DNA from: CAZIIK01 sp964539235
Lineage (GTDB): Bacteria; Pseudomonadota; Gammaproteobacteria; Francisellales; CACEW01
Direction: 5' to 3'
Assembly: GCA_964539235.1 (NCBI GenBank)
Contig: CAZIIK010000044.1
Coordinates: forward strand, 1 to 9,596
DNA: 9,596 bases
The position numbers and the translations under genes were made by a program. Positions 1 through 5,894 of the stretch are shown here, in pieces; within the stretch, counting starts at the first letter, position 1, and every line of letters starts with the position of its first letter. The notes below the pieces were generated by a model. That model saw only the letters and a program-made list of their open reading frames with translations. It was not told the origin of the DNA and made no database searches.

Positions 1-36
1 CTAAGATGGTATCCGGAAGTTTCTGCCTTCGGCCAA

Positions 37-58
37 GCCTTTGTTAAAGGCATTTTTC
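37..58 (+). terminator. Rho-independent terminator
   Basis: A perfect 6-bp stem GCCTTT/AAAGGC (37-42 and 46-51) closes a GTT loop and is followed by ATTTTTC. The T-tract lies only on the + strand side, so the terminator would stop transcription running toward ddl from the left. It suggests that a + strand transcription unit ends at or just before the window edge and that ddl starts a new unit. An alternative is that it lies inside a small mobile remnant. Confidence 0.65.
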
Positions 59-193
59 AGCATGCTACCGTAATGCACTCTACCTTTGGATTTTTGATGC
101 AAATTTGATCATCACAAGCCAAAAAGACTAATTTTCATGCAGCACCGCTACCCATCAAGTTACAGATGGTTAATTTGGCTATTAATGGTGTCT

Positions 194-246
194 TCCGCAT
201 CTGTTTGAATGCATAACAAGAAAAATACCCCTTTTCGGACAGGCTC
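194..246 (-). repeat. IS5-family-type terminus, left copy (inverted relative to 9452-9504)
   Basis: Read on the - strand from 246 down to 194, this matches 9452-9504 on the + strand with only two mismatches. The outer end reads GAGCCTGTCCGAAAAG and is preceded, outside the element, by TTA (the complement of TAA at 247-249), which fits the TNA target duplication of several IS5 subgroups. Weaker similarity continues outward to about 259. The element interior would lie to the left, but 1-193 on the - strand shows no transposase start like the MEKVYPSDLTD at the right copy. The match is longer than a normal terminal inverted repeat, so this looks like a solo end, a deleted copy or a miniature derivative (MITE). 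Confidence 0.75.
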
Positions 247-265
247 TAAGATCAGAACCTAATAT
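236..265 (+). promoter_or_regulatory. Candidate hybrid promoter reading out of the IS end toward ddl
   Basis: CGGACA (236-241, four of six matches to TTGACA) lies inside the IS terminus and points outward. TAATAT (260-265, four of six matches to TATAAT) lies outside it, with an 18-bp spacer. Outward -35 boxes in IS ends that pair with a neighbouring -10 are well known. It would give a leader of roughly 95 nt before ddl. Both hexamers are imperfect, so this is a prediction from spacing and position only. Confidence 0.3.
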
Positions 266-330
266 TTAGTCAAACAATGCAAAACGCCTCGGAACACTGA
301 GTTAAGCTTCCTTGTTGTGAAAGACTATTT

Positions 331-336
331 TAGAAT
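331..336 (+). promoter_or_regulatory. Candidate -10 element (TAGAAT) before ddl
   Basis: TAGAAT lies 29 bp before the ddl start and resembles a sigma-70 -10 box (five of six). No good -35 is found at 16-18 bp; the nearest TTG-containing hexamers (312-317, 315-320) are too close. The same hexamer followed by A and a C/G pair occurs before ftsA at 2033-2038, which makes it worth noting despite the missing -35. Confidence 0.3.
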
Positions 337-365
337 AGCGTCGATTATGATCAAGGGTTTACATT

Positions 366-1274
366 ATGGGCCTTCCACACCATGTCGCTGTTTTGATGGG
401 CGGGTCTTCTGCTGAACGTGAGGTGTCGTTAAATACCGGCGCTGCCGTCATACGCGGGTTATCTGCCGCAGGCTTTTTGGTCAAAGCCGTTGACTATCAA
501 GGTGACCCAGCGCAACTACAAGCATTGTCGGGCGTTGATCTGGTATTTATCGCCTTGCATGGTCCTTTGGGTGAAGACGGGACGGTTCAAGGCTATTTGC
601 AAATGCTCGGTATTCCTTACACTGGCAGTGGTGTATTAGCCTCGGCGTTAGCCATGGACAAATGGCGTACCCAAGCCTTATGCCGTGAAGCCGGCTTACG
701 CACACCACAGGCTATGTATGTCACCACACAAAGCGATGCGGAAATTTTGGCGCATTTAAAGCTGCCAATTTGCATTAAACCGACGCGAGAAGGTTCCAGT
801 TTTGGTATTACCAAGGTGACGAAGCCTGCGCAATTACGTCCAGCGATTGAACTCGCTCAGCAATATGGCGCAGTGATGGCGGAGCAATGGATCGAGGGTC
901 AGGAATATACGGTGGGATTGGTTGCAGATCAGGCACTGCCTGCTATTTGCATCGAAACACCGCGTCAATTTTATGACTATCAGGCCAAGTACACTGTGCA
1001 TACAACGCAATACCACTGTCCTTCCGGGTTGAATGCAATAGATGAGTCACAGATGCAGGTTTTGGCACGGCAAGCTTTTCAATGTGTAGGTGGTATAGAC
1101 TGGGGTCGTGTCGATTTTATGCGGGATGCAGCAGGAGATTTTTATTTAATTGAAGTCAATACAGCACCGGGTTTAACGGAGACCAGTTTGGTCCCCAAAG
1201 CAGCCAAGCAATATGGCTGGTCGTTTGAAGTATTGTTGAGCAAGATTATTCAGGCAGTGCCACATGCGCGCTAG
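366..1274 (+). CDS. ddl: D-alanine--D-alanine ligase (DdlB type)
   Basis: This cytoplasmic ATP-grasp ligase joins two D-alanines into the D-Ala-D-Ala dipeptide that MurF adds to the peptidoglycan precursor. At 302 aa it is close to E. coli DdlB (306). The N-terminal GGSSAEREVSLN (12-23) carries Glu17, and HGPLGEDGT lies at 65-73. ATP-binding Lys99 and Lys138 and the KPTREGSS loop (138-145) are present, as are DYQAKY (204-209), and the metal ligands Asp250, Glu263 and Asn265. The Glu17-Ser144-Tyr209 triad equals E. coli E15-S150-Y216, which fits a D-Ala-D-Ala ligase and not a VanA-like D-Ala-D-Lac enzyme. AAGGG at 353-357, 8 nt before the ATG, fixes the start. The end overlaps ftsQ by 11 bp. 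It is the first gene of the block, without murB or murC in front. Confidence 0.96.
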   Translation: MGLPHHVAVLMGGSSAEREVSLNTGAAVIRGLSAAGFLVKAVDYQGDPAQLQALSGVDLVFIALHGPLGEDGTVQGYLQMLGIPYTGSGVLASALAMDKWRTQALCREAGLRTPQAMYVTTQSDAEILAHLKLPICIKPTREGSSFGITKVTKPAQLRPAIELAQQYGAVMAEQWIEGQEYTVGLVADQALPAICIETPRQFYDYQAKYTVHTTQYHCPSGLNAIDESQMQVLARQAFQCVGGIDWGRVDFMRDAAGDFYLIEVNTAPGLTETSLVPKAAKQYGWSFEVLLSKIIQAVPHAR

Positions 1275-1989
1275 ATTCAGCAGTTTAGTCACAGTCCTGT
1301 TTTTTGGGGCGGCATTGTGTGTTGCAATTTATGGTGGGTATTGGTTACGGCAGACACCGCGATTTTCACTACAGTTTATACAGGTCCATGCAAAGTATCG
1401 GTTTGTGACACCTCAGCAAATTCAGCAGGTGATGGCGCCATACTTACACCAAGTTAATTTTTTTAGCGTGCCCATGTCGGCACTTGAAAAAGCATTGCTA
1501 GCTGTGCCAGCAGTTGCGCGCGTCAAATTAGCGCGTAAATGGCCCGGACGACTCGAGGTTCGGTTGTGGGAGCGCCAGCCTGTTGCGGTCTGGAATGGTG
1601 ATTCGCTAATTGATGCCGCAGGGTATATTTTTCCGGCTCCTAAAACAGCTGCTTGGTTTTCGTTACCACGACTAGTGGGTCAAAAGTCTCAGGCAAAGCA
1701 TCTGTTGCGCACCTGTCATCAATTCCAATCTGCATTGAATCAGGTTGGCCTGGTTCTGCGCACCTGTAGTCTTTCGGGTACGGTTAACTGGTCATTACAA
1801 CTAATCCCAGGTGATTTTTGGGCCTACCTGGGGAATCGCTTTTTACCACAACGGATGGAACGCTTAGTTGGGAGCTATCCGGTATTAATCAAGACAAATC
1901 CTAAGCATAAAATCGCCTGTTGTGACCTACGTTATCCACAGGGTTTAGCAGTGCGCTGGGTATCAGCACAAACAACGCTGAAAAGCTGA
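1264..1989 (+). CDS. ftsQ: Cell division protein FtsQ
   Basis: FtsQ is a bitopic inner-membrane protein that forms the FtsQ-FtsB-FtsL complex linking early and late divisome proteins. The 241-aa product has a very short cytoplasmic N-terminus, one hydrophobic segment (about residues 8-28), and then a periplasmic POTRA domain (about 34-104). The POTRA ends in the family-typical pattern PAVARVKLARKWPGRLEVRL (82-101) and ERQPVAVW (103-110). The beta domain follows, beginning near DAAGYIFPAP. The cytoplasmic tail is shorter than the roughly 25 residues of E. coli FtsQ, and the whole protein is about 35 aa shorter. The start lies inside ddl (ATGCGCGCTAG overlap), with a modest AGG about 9 nt upstream, suggesting translational coupling. 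Sequence divergence is expected for this family; position between ddl and ftsA supports the call. Confidence 0.92.
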   Translation: MRARFSSLVTVLFFGAALCVAIYGGYWLRQTPRFSLQFIQVHAKYRFVTPQQIQQVMAPYLHQVNFFSVPMSALEKALLAVPAVARVKLARKWPGRLEVRLWERQPVAVWNGDSLIDAAGYIFPAPKTAAWFSLPRLVGQKSQAKHLLRTCHQFQSALNQVGLVLRTCSLSGTVNWSLQLIPGDFWAYLGNRFLPQRMERLVGSYPVLIKTNPKHKIACCDLRYPQGLAVRWVSAQTTLKS

Positions 1990-2081
1990 TTTTTTCGGGG
2001 CTGCGAGGGTGTTTTTCTGTTTATCGTTTATGTAGAATACGCTACCATTCGTAGATTATTTTTTGGTTAGGGATGGGTCGT
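1990..2081 (+). promoter_or_regulatory. ftsQ-ftsA spacer with candidate promoter and ftsA ribosome binding site
   Basis: This is one of two real gaps in the block. It is T-rich and contains TAGAAT at 2033-2038, a five-of-six match to a -10 box. The upstream T-runs (2010-2017) give no good -35 at standard spacing. The hexamer and the next bases (TAGAATACGC) resemble TAGAATAGCG before ddl. AGGG at 2069-2072 is the ribosome binding site for the ATG at 2082. No terminator hairpin is visible, so ftsA is probably also reached by transcription from ddl-ftsQ. Confidence 0.35.
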
Positions 2082-3323
2082 ATGTCCAGAACGCCAGACA
2101 ACCACCTGATTACAGCGCTAGATTTGGGAACCTCCAAAGTCGTTGCCTTAGTCGCAGAAATTCAACCTGATGACCAGCTCAATATTATTGGGGTGGGCGT
2201 GCATCCCTCCAAAGGCCTGAAAAAAGGTGTGGTGGTTAATATTGAAGCAACCGTGCAGGCGATACAGCGCGCAGTTGAAGATGCAGAGCACATGGCCGAT
2301 TGCAGAGTGGGTGCGATTTCCGCCGGTATTGCAGGTGCGCATATTCACAGTTTTAATTCCAACGGCGTGGTGGCGATTCGTGATAATGAAGTGACGCATG
2401 CGGATGTTGAACGCGTGATTGAGGCTGCTAAAGCAGTGCCAATTCCAACGGATCAACGCATTTTGCACATCCTGCCGCAGGAATTCTTGATCGATAATCA
2501 AGAAGGCATTAAAGAGCCTATTGGCATGTCGGGTGTGCGTTTAGAAGCCAAAGTTCATATGGTTTCAGGGTCGATTTCAGCCGCGCAGAATGTGGTGAAA
2601 TGCTTGCATCATTGTGGTCTGCAGGTATCAGACTTGGTATTAGAACAGCTAGCTTCTAGTGCCGCGGTTTTGACAGAAGACGAGAAAGAGTTAGGCGTTT
2701 GTCTCGTCGATATCGGTGGCGGTACAGCTGATATTTCGGTGTTTACTGAAGGCGCTATTAGCCACACTGCCAACCTGCCGATTGCGGGTGCGCAGGTTAC
2801 CAGTGATATTGCACATGCATTACGCACGCCGACACAATACGCGGAAGCCATTAAAATTCAACACGGCGCGGCTTTAGCCCGTTTGGTGAAGTCAGACGAA
2901 ACGATTGAGGTCAAAGGGGTGGGAGATCGTCCAGGCCGACGCTTTTCCATGCAAACCTTGGCGGGTGTGATTGAAGCGCGCTATGAAGAACTGTTCGGTC
3001 TGATTTATCAGAATCTGCGCCAACATGGTTTTTCCGATCAAATTGCCGCTGGTATTGTATTGACCGGTGGTTCATCCAAAATGCGCGGTGTGTTGGAACT
3101 GGCGGAAGAAGTCTTTCGCGTGCCGGTACGGTTAGGCATTCCACAGGGTGTGACCGGTTTGACCGATGTGGTTTCCAATCCTATTCATGCCACTGGGGTT
3201 GGTTTATTGCTTTACACACAGCGTCAATTACAAACAGCAGGTGGTGTTGAAAAGCCCGCCATGTCTGATGACAAGCAAAGCATTTGGAAAAAAATGAAAT
3301 CTTGGTTTACACGTTATTTTTAG
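2082..3323 (+). CDS. ftsA: Cell division protein FtsA
   Basis: FtsA is an actin-like ATPase that tethers FtsZ filaments to the inner membrane and recruits later divisome proteins. The 413-aa product (E. coli FtsA has 420) shows the actin-fold signatures DLGTSK (14-19), VDIGGGTADISV (209-220) and VLTGGSS (326-332). The FtsA-specific 1C subdomain lies between about 80 and 165. The C-terminus ends in a short amphipathic helix, IWKKMKSWFTRYF (401-413), which is the membrane-targeting sequence. I chose the ATG at 2082: AGGG at 2069-2072 is 9 nt upstream and the protein then begins MSRTPDNHLITALDLGT, like relatives. The in-frame ATG at 2073 directly abuts the AGGG and would add three residues. ftsZ follows after 13 bp. 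Confidence 0.95.
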   Translation: MSRTPDNHLITALDLGTSKVVALVAEIQPDDQLNIIGVGVHPSKGLKKGVVVNIEATVQAIQRAVEDAEHMADCRVGAISAGIAGAHIHSFNSNGVVAIRDNEVTHADVERVIEAAKAVPIPTDQRILHILPQEFLIDNQEGIKEPIGMSGVRLEAKVHMVSGSISAAQNVVKCLHHCGLQVSDLVLEQLASSAAVLTEDEKELGVCLVDIGGGTADISVFTEGAISHTANLPIAGAQVTSDIAHALRTPTQYAEAIKIQHGAALARLVKSDETIEVKGVGDRPGRRFSMQTLAGVIEARYEELFGLIYQNLRQHGFSDQIAAGIVLTGGSSKMRGVLELAEEVFRVPVRLGIPQGVTGLTDVVSNPIHATGVGLLLYTQRQLQTAGGVEKPAMSDDKQSIWKKMKSWFTRYF

Positions 3324-3327
3324 AGGA
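3322..3327 (+). promoter_or_regulatory. Strong ribosome binding site of ftsZ
   Basis: AGAGGA overlaps the end of the ftsA stop codon and lies 9 nt before the ftsZ ATG. It is the best Shine-Dalgarno match seen in the window, in keeping with the high translation FtsZ needs relative to FtsA and FtsQ. A second AGGG (3331-3334) is too close to the start to be used. Confidence 0.6.
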
Positions 3328-3336
3328 TATAGGGTC

Positions 3337-4488
3337 ATGTTTGATTTATCAGAAACCGTTTTAGACAGTGCTGTTATCAAGGTCATCGGCATAGGCGGTG
3401 GCGGTGGTAATGCCATTGAACATATGCTGACACAGAACATTGAAGGCGTAGATTTCATTTGTGCGAATACAGATGCGCAGGCGTTGAAAAATTCAACCGC
3501 ACGGACGGTACTACAACTTGGCTCAGAATTGACCAAAGGCCTGGGCGCAGGTGCTAATCCAGAAATTGGTAAGCGCGCAGCACAGGAAGACCGTATGCGG
3601 ATTCAAGAGTTGTTGCAAGGTGCCGACATGGTATTCATCACCGCTGGCATGGGCGGTGGTACCGGTACAGGCGCGGCGCCGATTGTGGCCGAAATTGCTA
3701 AGGACATGGGCGTGTTAACCGTTGCTGTTGTGACAAAGCCTTTTCCTTTTGAGGGCCGTCGTCGTATGCAAGTTGCCGATGCGGGGATTGTTGAACTGGC
3801 TGATCGTGTTGATTCCTTGATTACAATTCCAAACGAGAAGCTACTCAGTGTATTGGGCAAAAATGTGAGCCTATTAGATGCATTCAAAGCTGCAAATAAC
3901 GTATTGCTGGGTGCTGTACAAGGCATTTCCGAACTGATTACGCGCCCAGGCTTAATTAACGTTGACTTCGCTGATGTGCGCACCGTGATGTCTGAAATGG
4001 GCATGGCAATGATGGGTACAGCAACGGCTTCCGGTGAAGATCGTGCGCGTGAAGCAGCTGAAGCCGCAGTTGCCAGTCCGCTGTTAGAAGACGTTTCCTT
4101 AGCGGGTGCTAAAGGTGTCTTGGTTAATATTACCGCTGGCATGGATATGTCGATTGGTGAATTTGAAGAAGTGGGCGATGTGGTCACCAATTTCATGTCT
4201 GATCAAGCAATGGTTGTTGTGGGTACCGTGATCGATCCGGAAATGAGCGATGATTTGCGCGTGACTATTGTGGTCACCGGTTTGGATACACCACAAGAAG
4301 CAGCGCGTAATGTGCGTCCTGCGGAGCAAGGTCGTGGCATGAAGACGATTCGTCATCAATACGGTCAAACTGTTAAGAAATCAACTGATGCGCCGCAGCA
4401 AAAGGCAGCCAGGAAGACAGTTCTAGATGTTAACCAAGATGCCGATTATTTAGATATACCGACTTTCTTGCGTCGCCAAGCTGACTAA
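3337..4488 (+). CDS. ftsZ: Cell division protein FtsZ (tubulin-like GTPase)
   Basis: FtsZ polymerises into the cytokinetic ring that organises septal peptidoglycan synthesis. The 383-aa product matches E. coli FtsZ (383) in length. The nucleotide-binding region begins GIGGGGGNA (18-26). The tubulin signature GGGTGTG is at 106-112. The T7 synergy loop NVDFAD (208-213) has both Asp210 and Asp213, needed to activate GTP hydrolysis in the adjacent subunit. A poorly conserved linker of about 50 residues follows the globular core. The C-terminal peptide DYLDIPTFLRRQAD (370-383) is the conserved binding site for FtsA, ZipA and other partners. Nothing is missing or unusual. The start is fixed by AGAGGA 9 nt upstream. 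The stop TAA is directly followed by the lpxC ATG. Confidence 0.98.
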   Translation: MFDLSETVLDSAVIKVIGIGGGGGNAIEHMLTQNIEGVDFICANTDAQALKNSTARTVLQLGSELTKGLGAGANPEIGKRAAQEDRMRIQELLQGADMVFITAGMGGGTGTGAAPIVAEIAKDMGVLTVAVVTKPFPFEGRRRMQVADAGIVELADRVDSLITIPNEKLLSVLGKNVSLLDAFKAANNVLLGAVQGISELITRPGLINVDFADVRTVMSEMGMAMMGTATASGEDRAREAAEAAVASPLLEDVSLAGAKGVLVNITAGMDMSIGEFEEVGDVVTNFMSDQAMVVVGTVIDPEMSDDLRVTIVVTGLDTPQEAARNVRPAEQGRGMKTIRHQYGQTVKKSTDAPQQKAARKTVLDVNQDADYLDIPTFLRRQAD

Positions 4489-5343
4489 ATGCAGCAAAAA
4501 ACCATTAAGAATAATGTCCATGCCCAAGGTGTGGGCATTCATTCCGGCCAGCCCGTCAACATGACTTTACTACCGGCACCCGATGATACCGGTATCGTTT
4601 TTCGCTTGCGCCAGGACGGGGCTTTGAAAGAGTTACCGGTCTGTGCCGATAAGATTGTTGAAGTGCCGATGTGCACTTTGCTGGTTTATGACAGCCTTAA
4701 GGTTTCCACTATTGAACATCTGCTGTCTGCATTAGCAGCATTAGAGATTGATAATATTTACATTGATCTTGATGCCGCTGAAGTTCCGATTATGGATGGT
4801 AGTGCGTCGCCTTTTATTCTGTTATTACGTGGTGCCGGTATCTTAGAGCAAGCGGCGCCGCGTCGTTATATTCGAGTCAAACAAGCTGTGCGGGTTGAAG
4901 ATGGCGATCGCTTTGCTGAGCTGCTGCCGTATGGGCATGGTTTGTGCATTCACGCCAGTATCGACTCCACCGACCCGGTGATTCGTGCAACGCACCAAGA
5001 GCTGATCTTCAATTTTTCGACGAACGGTTACATTAAAGAAATCAGTCGTGCGCGGACGTATGGTTATGCGGCACAGCTGGAGCAGTTGCATAAGAACGAT
5101 TTAGCATTAGGTGCGAGTCTGGATAATGCGGTGGGTATTGATGACCAAGGGATTATGAATCCAGAAGGTTTGCGTTATCCCGACGAGTTTATACGACATA
5201 AGGTATTAGACTGTATCGGTGATTTATATGTTGCTGGCCCCATAAAAGGTATGTTCCGTGGCCACAAGATGGGACACGCATTGAACAACCTCGTTTTGCG
5301 TCAGCTTTTGGCAACAGAAGGCGCTTGGGAATGGCACAGCTAA
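4489..5343 (+). CDS. lpxC: UDP-3-O-acyl-N-acetylglucosamine deacetylase LpxC (short C-terminus)
   Basis: LpxC is the zinc deacetylase that catalyses the committed step of lipid A synthesis, in the cytoplasm. The sequence has the two repeated LpxC domains. Zinc ligands His77 (in STIEHL, 73-78), His237 and Asp241 (RHKVLD, 236-241) are present, with general base Glu76 and His263 (GHALNN, 262-267). The PIMDGS motif lies near residue 100. The protein has 284 aa against 305 in E. coli: it ends at GAWEWHS, where the E. coli enzyme continues for about 20 residues carrying the tail recognised by FtsH. The truncation is not a frameshift, because dciA starts in the overlap. lpxC begins on the base after the ftsZ stop with no clear ribosome binding site, so it is probably translationally coupled to ftsZ. 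Confidence 0.96.
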   Translation: MQQKTIKNNVHAQGVGIHSGQPVNMTLLPAPDDTGIVFRLRQDGALKELPVCADKIVEVPMCTLLVYDSLKVSTIEHLLSALAALEIDNIYIDLDAAEVPIMDGSASPFILLLRGAGILEQAAPRRYIRVKQAVRVEDGDRFAELLPYGHGLCIHASIDSTDPVIRATHQELIFNFSTNGYIKEISRARTYGYAAQLEQLHKNDLALGASLDNAVGIDDQGIMNPEGLRYPDEFIRHKVLDCIGDLYVAGPIKGMFRGHKMGHALNNLVLRQLLATEGAWEWHS

Positions 5344-5801
5344 ATAAACAGAAACCCAGGCATGTACAATCGCTATGCGCCAAAGGAAATGGTGAATTAG
5401 CCCGTATTATTAAGGCAGCTAATGCGCTCAAGCGCATTGAGAAACAACTTAAAACGCTATTACCCCAAGACTTAGCCCAACATTATCGGGTGGTGAACTA
5501 CCAAAAAAATCAGTTATTACTGGCGGCGGATAATGGACATTGGGCTGGGCGTTTTCGTTTATTACGCGCGGACTTATTAATCGCGCTGCGTCAAAAACCA
5601 GGTTTTGCAGGCTTAAGCGCCATTGAATGTCGAGTGATGCCTATGCCAGAACAAGTGGACACCCGTCAGGCAAAAAAAACGCGAAATTTTAAGCTAGATG
5701 CAGACAATACAGCGGCACTGCAATCGTTAATTGAAACCAGTACCGACCCAAAACTCACGACAAAACTGCAACAGTTCCTCCGTCATTATGGGTGTGAATG
5801 A
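5331..5801 (+). CDS. dciA: DciA-like DUF721 protein (replicative helicase loader/operator)
   Basis: The 156-aa product fits the DUF721/DciA family, whose studied members bind the replicative helicase DnaB and promote its loading in bacteria without phage-derived DnaC or DnaI. The N-terminal domain (about 23-108) has the family pattern: a basic helix (LARIIKAANALKRIEKQLK, 23-41), LLPQDLAQHYRVVNY (43-57), a strand LLLAAD, and the conserved Trp71 in GHWAGRFRLLRADLL. The rest is Lys/Gln-rich, with a helical tail from about 118. I prefer the ATG at 5331, since AGAAGG at 5316-5321 is 9 nt upstream; an in-frame TTG at 5325 would be too close to it. The gene overlaps the lpxC end by 13 bp. Family assignment is by pattern, without alignment; the position between lpxC and secA is common in gammaproteobacteria. 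Confidence 0.82.
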   Translation: MAQLNKQKPRHVQSLCAKGNGELARIIKAANALKRIEKQLKTLLPQDLAQHYRVVNYQKNQLLLAADNGHWAGRFRLLRADLLIALRQKPGFAGLSAIECRVMPMPEQVDTRQAKKTRNFKLDADNTAALQSLIETSTDPKLTTKLQQFLRHYGCE

Positions 5802-5833
5802 AGCCCTTTATTTGAGCCTGGTATACAGCCAAC

Positions 5834-5867
5834 TTGTCTATCTTGATAGCCCTAGTGTACTATGGCT
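5834..5867 (+). promoter_or_regulatory. Candidate secA promoter with overlapping palindromes
   Basis: TTGTCT (5834-5839) and TACTAT (5858-5863) are spaced by 18 bp and each matches four of six consensus bases. The spacer and -10 are built from two adjacent palindromes: CTATCTTGATAG (5838-5849) and AGCCCTAGTGTACTATGGCT (5848-5867; one C/T mismatch per arm, GT centre). Such symmetry over a -35/-10 pair is what a repressor operator looks like. It could also be a weak hairpin after dciA, but no good T-tract follows. The whole dciA-secA gap (5802-5894) is too short for a SecM-type secreted regulator. Confidence 0.4.
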
Positions 5868-5894
5868 CGAATTTATTTTATGACCCATTAGATT

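Larger units (their letters stand above)
1..365. other. Gene-free region upstream of ddl
   Basis: No convincing coding region is visible on either strand. The stretch holds a rho-independent terminator (37-58), a sequence identical except for two bases to the insertion-sequence end found at the other edge of the window (194-246), a possible hybrid promoter (236-265) and the ddl leader with its ribosome binding site (353-357). A TAA at 2-4 could be the stop of an upstream + strand gene that ends in the terminator, but nothing of that gene can be identified. The genes usually found just before ddl in gammaproteobacterial dcw clusters (murC, murB) are not here. The A/T-rich, stop-rich make-up of 59-193 suggests a degenerate or non-coding remnant. 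Confidence 0.7.

Noticed and set aside
1..108. Open + strand frame ending in TGA at 106-108, read as the tail of an upstream gene
   Set aside because: It is only 35 codons, runs straight through the terminator at 37-58 and resembles no family I recognise. An open frame this long is expected by chance.
152..169. Small hairpin CCATC/GATGG as a second terminator
   Set aside because: The stem is only 5 bp with an 8-nt loop, and no proper T-tract follows.
2073..2081. Upstream ATG of ftsA at 2073
   Set aside because: The AGGG directly abuts it, leaving no spacing; the ATG at 2082 has 9-nt spacing and gives the usual N-terminus.
3603..4196. 197-codon open frame antisense to ftsZ
   Set aside because: It is a shadow of the biased codon use in ftsZ; its product is low-complexity and rich in Ser/Ala/Thr, with no recognisable domain or ribosome binding site.
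5862..5891. Nine-codon leader frame (MARIYFMTH) ending just before secA, considered as a regulatory peptide
   Set aside because: It has no ribosome binding site, its ATG overlaps the candidate -10, and it lacks any SecM-like signal or arrest motif.
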